7,346 nucleotides of DNA from Akkermansiaceae bacterium (GTDB lineage: Bacteria; Verrucomicrobiota; Verrucomicrobiia; Verrucomicrobiales; Akkermansiaceae). The notes under the pieces were generated by a model that searched no databases, had not been told where the DNA came from, and saw only the letters and a list, made by a program, of their open reading frames with translations. Below, one piece after another: positions 5,817 through 7,346 of the stretch (position 1 is the first letter of the stretch; each line of letters begins with the position of its first letter). A program made the position numbers and the translations under genes. Where the stretch lies: positions 1-7,346 of the forward strand of contig JARFPV010000462.1 of the NCBI GenBank assembly GCA_029288115.1. The letters are read 5' to 3'.

Positions 5817-7346
5817 ATGAGTAACGAGTCGGAGGATCTTGAATTAGGAAATTATCGAGTACTTCATAAGGAGGATAACTCGTTATGGATGCTTGGTCGT
5901 GGTGGTTATGGAACCACCTATAAGGCAGAGCACAAGCACCTCGGACGTTTATGCGCGCTCAAGGTCATCAATGATAACCTGATGCGCAACAACGACGCCA
6001 AACGGCGTTTCCTTCAGGAGGCACAAGCTGCCGCGCTTCTTGATCATCCGCACATCGCACGTGTCTATGATTTTGGTGAGTCGGATGGTGTTTTTTATTA
6101 CGCCATGACTTATTGTGCAGGTGGTGATCTTGAAGAATTCTGCAAGTCTCGTGGTCCTCAGCCTTGGAGTGTGGTCAAGGAACTCGCCCAACAGATCCTC
6201 CCGGCATTAGGAATGGCGCACACGACGGGGCTTTTACACCGTGATCTGAAGCCTTCGAACATCATGTTGGCAGACGACGATGGAACCGTGAGTTTGCGCT
6301 TGATTGACTTTGGCCTGGTTAAAGTGCTCGAGAATCACCAATCGGCATCGACAAATATGATGCTCACTCAGGAGGGCTCGTTTATGGGCAATCCGCTGAC
6401 CGCTTCTCCAGAGCAACTCAGGGAGGATGATTTGGATGAGCGCAGTGACCTTTTTTCTTTAGGTGTAACACTGTGGTATCTGCTTATCGGCGGATCTCCA
6501 TTTGGCGGAGTGGCTACCGCTGAACTGGTGCACCAACGCCTTAGTGATGAGAGCTATGATTCCATGCTTCCCGAGGATCTTGAAGAAGAGGGGCGATTCG
6601 TAATTTCCAAACTTCTCAGTAAGGATAGAGATGACAGATTCCGCAATGCGGAGGAAGCGCTCGCTGCCATCGAAGAGGGGGTAGCCGGCAAATCCAAAAA
6701 GGGTAAGAAAAAAGCGGCAAAGAAAAAATCCAAAAAGGCCGCTGCCAAGGTGCGTGATAGCGAAGCGGCTGTGGCTCAAGTTGCAGCTCCCCGCGACTGG
6801 AGTGAGATTTGGGAGATTCACGAGCAGTTGAAAAAATTCAACTATGGCACCTATTACTACTGTGCGGGGTTGGTGTCTGGAGTGCCAGGAACAACATTGT
6901 TTGTACCTGATGGGCAATCTCCCTGTGTTGATTCAGTCCGAACGCATGCTGACAAAATTCTCAGTACGGATACCCACTTACTGAATGGTTTTTACCAGAA
7001 AGGGAATCTCGCGGATGAACCTGCTTATGTGAGTCCACCATTTCCATCGGGCGACTTACAGTGCCTGCTGCATGTTGTAGGGAATCTGTCTTTTCAAGAT
7101 CACCTGCCTGTTTTTCAGCAAATTGCGACTGCTGTTGATGAATCGATTTCTCGTGACATCCCAGGTGTGGAACTCGATATCACAGATGTCCTGTTAGGTG
7201 CTCGTGAAAATGCTAACAGTGCTCCCCAAACTCACGTTGAATGGCATGAATTTTTTCAGAGTCAAAAAGATGCAGGTGAGGACTATGTGGCGAATCTAGA
7301 GATCACACTCTTGCCGAAACTGGTAGACTCAGCAGACATTGAGGAG
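5817..7346 (+). CDS. Ser/Thr protein kinase (Hanks type) with unrecognised C-terminal region, 3' end outside the window
   Basis: This is a eukaryotic-type protein kinase that would phosphorylate Ser or Thr on partner proteins; 510 residues are visible and the frame is open to the edge. Domain order: kinase domain about 13-287, a Lys/Ala-rich linker (about 291-311), then about 200 unrecognised residues. Motifs: glycine loop LGRGGYG (26-32), ALK with Lys49, Glu68 of the C-helix, HRDLKPSN (141-148), DFG (164-166), an SPE variant of APE (197-199) and DERSDLFSLG (207-215). All core catalytic residues are present, so it should be active. There is no membrane helix in the visible part, so the kinase portion is cytosolic; an anchor could lie downstream. 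The ATG at 5817 is the first after an in-frame TAG at 5787. No Shine-Dalgarno sequence or convincing promoter was seen in the 54 bases between the terminator and the start. The FHA-ABC transporter further left is a plausible target (inference). Confidence 0.95.
   Translation, partial: MSNESEDLELGNYRVLHKEDNSLWMLGRGGYGTTYKAEHKHLGRLCALKVINDNLMRNNDAKRRFLQEAQAAALLDHPHIARVYDFGESDGVFYYAMTYCAGGDLEEFCKSRGPQPWSVVKELAQQILPALGMAHTTGLLHRDLKPSNIMLADDDGTVSLRLIDFGLVKVLENHQSASTNMMLTQEGSFMGNPLTASPEQLREDDLDERSDLFSLGVTLWYLLIGGSPFGGVATAELVHQRLSDESYDSMLPEDLEEEGRFVISKLLSKDRDDRFRNAEEALAAIEEGVAGKSKKGKKKAAKKKSKKAAAKVRDSEAAVAQVAAPRDWSEIWEIHEQLKKFNYGTYYYCAGLVSGVPGTTLFVPDGQSPCVDSVRTHADKILSTDTHLLNGFYQKGNLADEPAYVSPPFPSGDLQCLLHVVGNLSFQDHLPVFQQIATAVDESISRDIPGVELDITDVLLGARENANSAPQTHVEWHEFFQSQKDAGEDYVANLEITLLPKLVDSADIEE

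Noticed and set aside
6459..6917. Minus-strand frames with Phe/Leu-rich stretches resembling membrane helices
   Set aside because: They are antisense to the kinase; the Phe-rich stretches are the complement of its Lys-rich linker codons.

Overview
The window looks like a chromosomal segment of a Gram-negative, diderm bacterium with balanced base composition. Five of the eight gene products carry a cleavable signal peptide or lipoprotein signal. Strong Shine-Dalgarno sequences are mostly missing, and a Ser/Thr kinase sits near an FHA-ABC exporter. This combination fits the Planctomycetota-Verrucomicrobiota group, most likely a marine-type Verrucomicrobiales member. That placement is an inference from style, not from a marker gene, and is only moderately secure.

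Layout. Positions 1-3646 hold three tightly spaced minus-strand genes, transcribed from right to left: a glycine-zipper (SlyB-like) lipoprotein (3646-3179), a coiled-coil lipoprotein with a Pro/Thr-rich tail (3158-2454), and a large FHA-ABC transporter (2422 to beyond base 1, 807 residues visible). The spacers are 20 and 31 bases, so this is probably one operon. A divergent intergenic region (3647-3790) with a perfect 10-bp palindrome separates it from the plus-strand genes. These are a secreted helical protein (3791-4615), a secreted beta-rich PPC-like protein (4687-5178), and two tiny lipoproteins (5244-5432, 5466-5690) that share an AESFRA motif at the C-terminus. A strong intrinsic terminator (5731-5762) closes that run. 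A Ser/Thr protein kinase then starts at 5817 and runs off the right edge (510 residues visible). Neither the transporter nor the kinase is complete in the window. No stretch of more than 300 bases lacks a gene.

How it may work together (inference). The transporter has an intact phosphothreonine-reading FHA domain, an ABCG-type ATPase and an ABC-2 type membrane domain. The kinase has all core catalytic motifs. This kinase plus FHA-ABC pairing parallels mycobacterial PknF/Rv1747, here in a Gram-negative setting with several exported envelope proteins in between. A testable picture is a phosphorylation-gated exporter linked to envelope lipoproteins. The candidate novelties are the strongly acidic insertion (22 Asp/Glu in 41 residues) in the transporter's membrane domain, the AESFRA lipoprotein pair and the unrecognised C-terminal half of the kinase. 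No tRNA, rRNA, CRISPR array, insertion sequence or frameshifted gene was seen.
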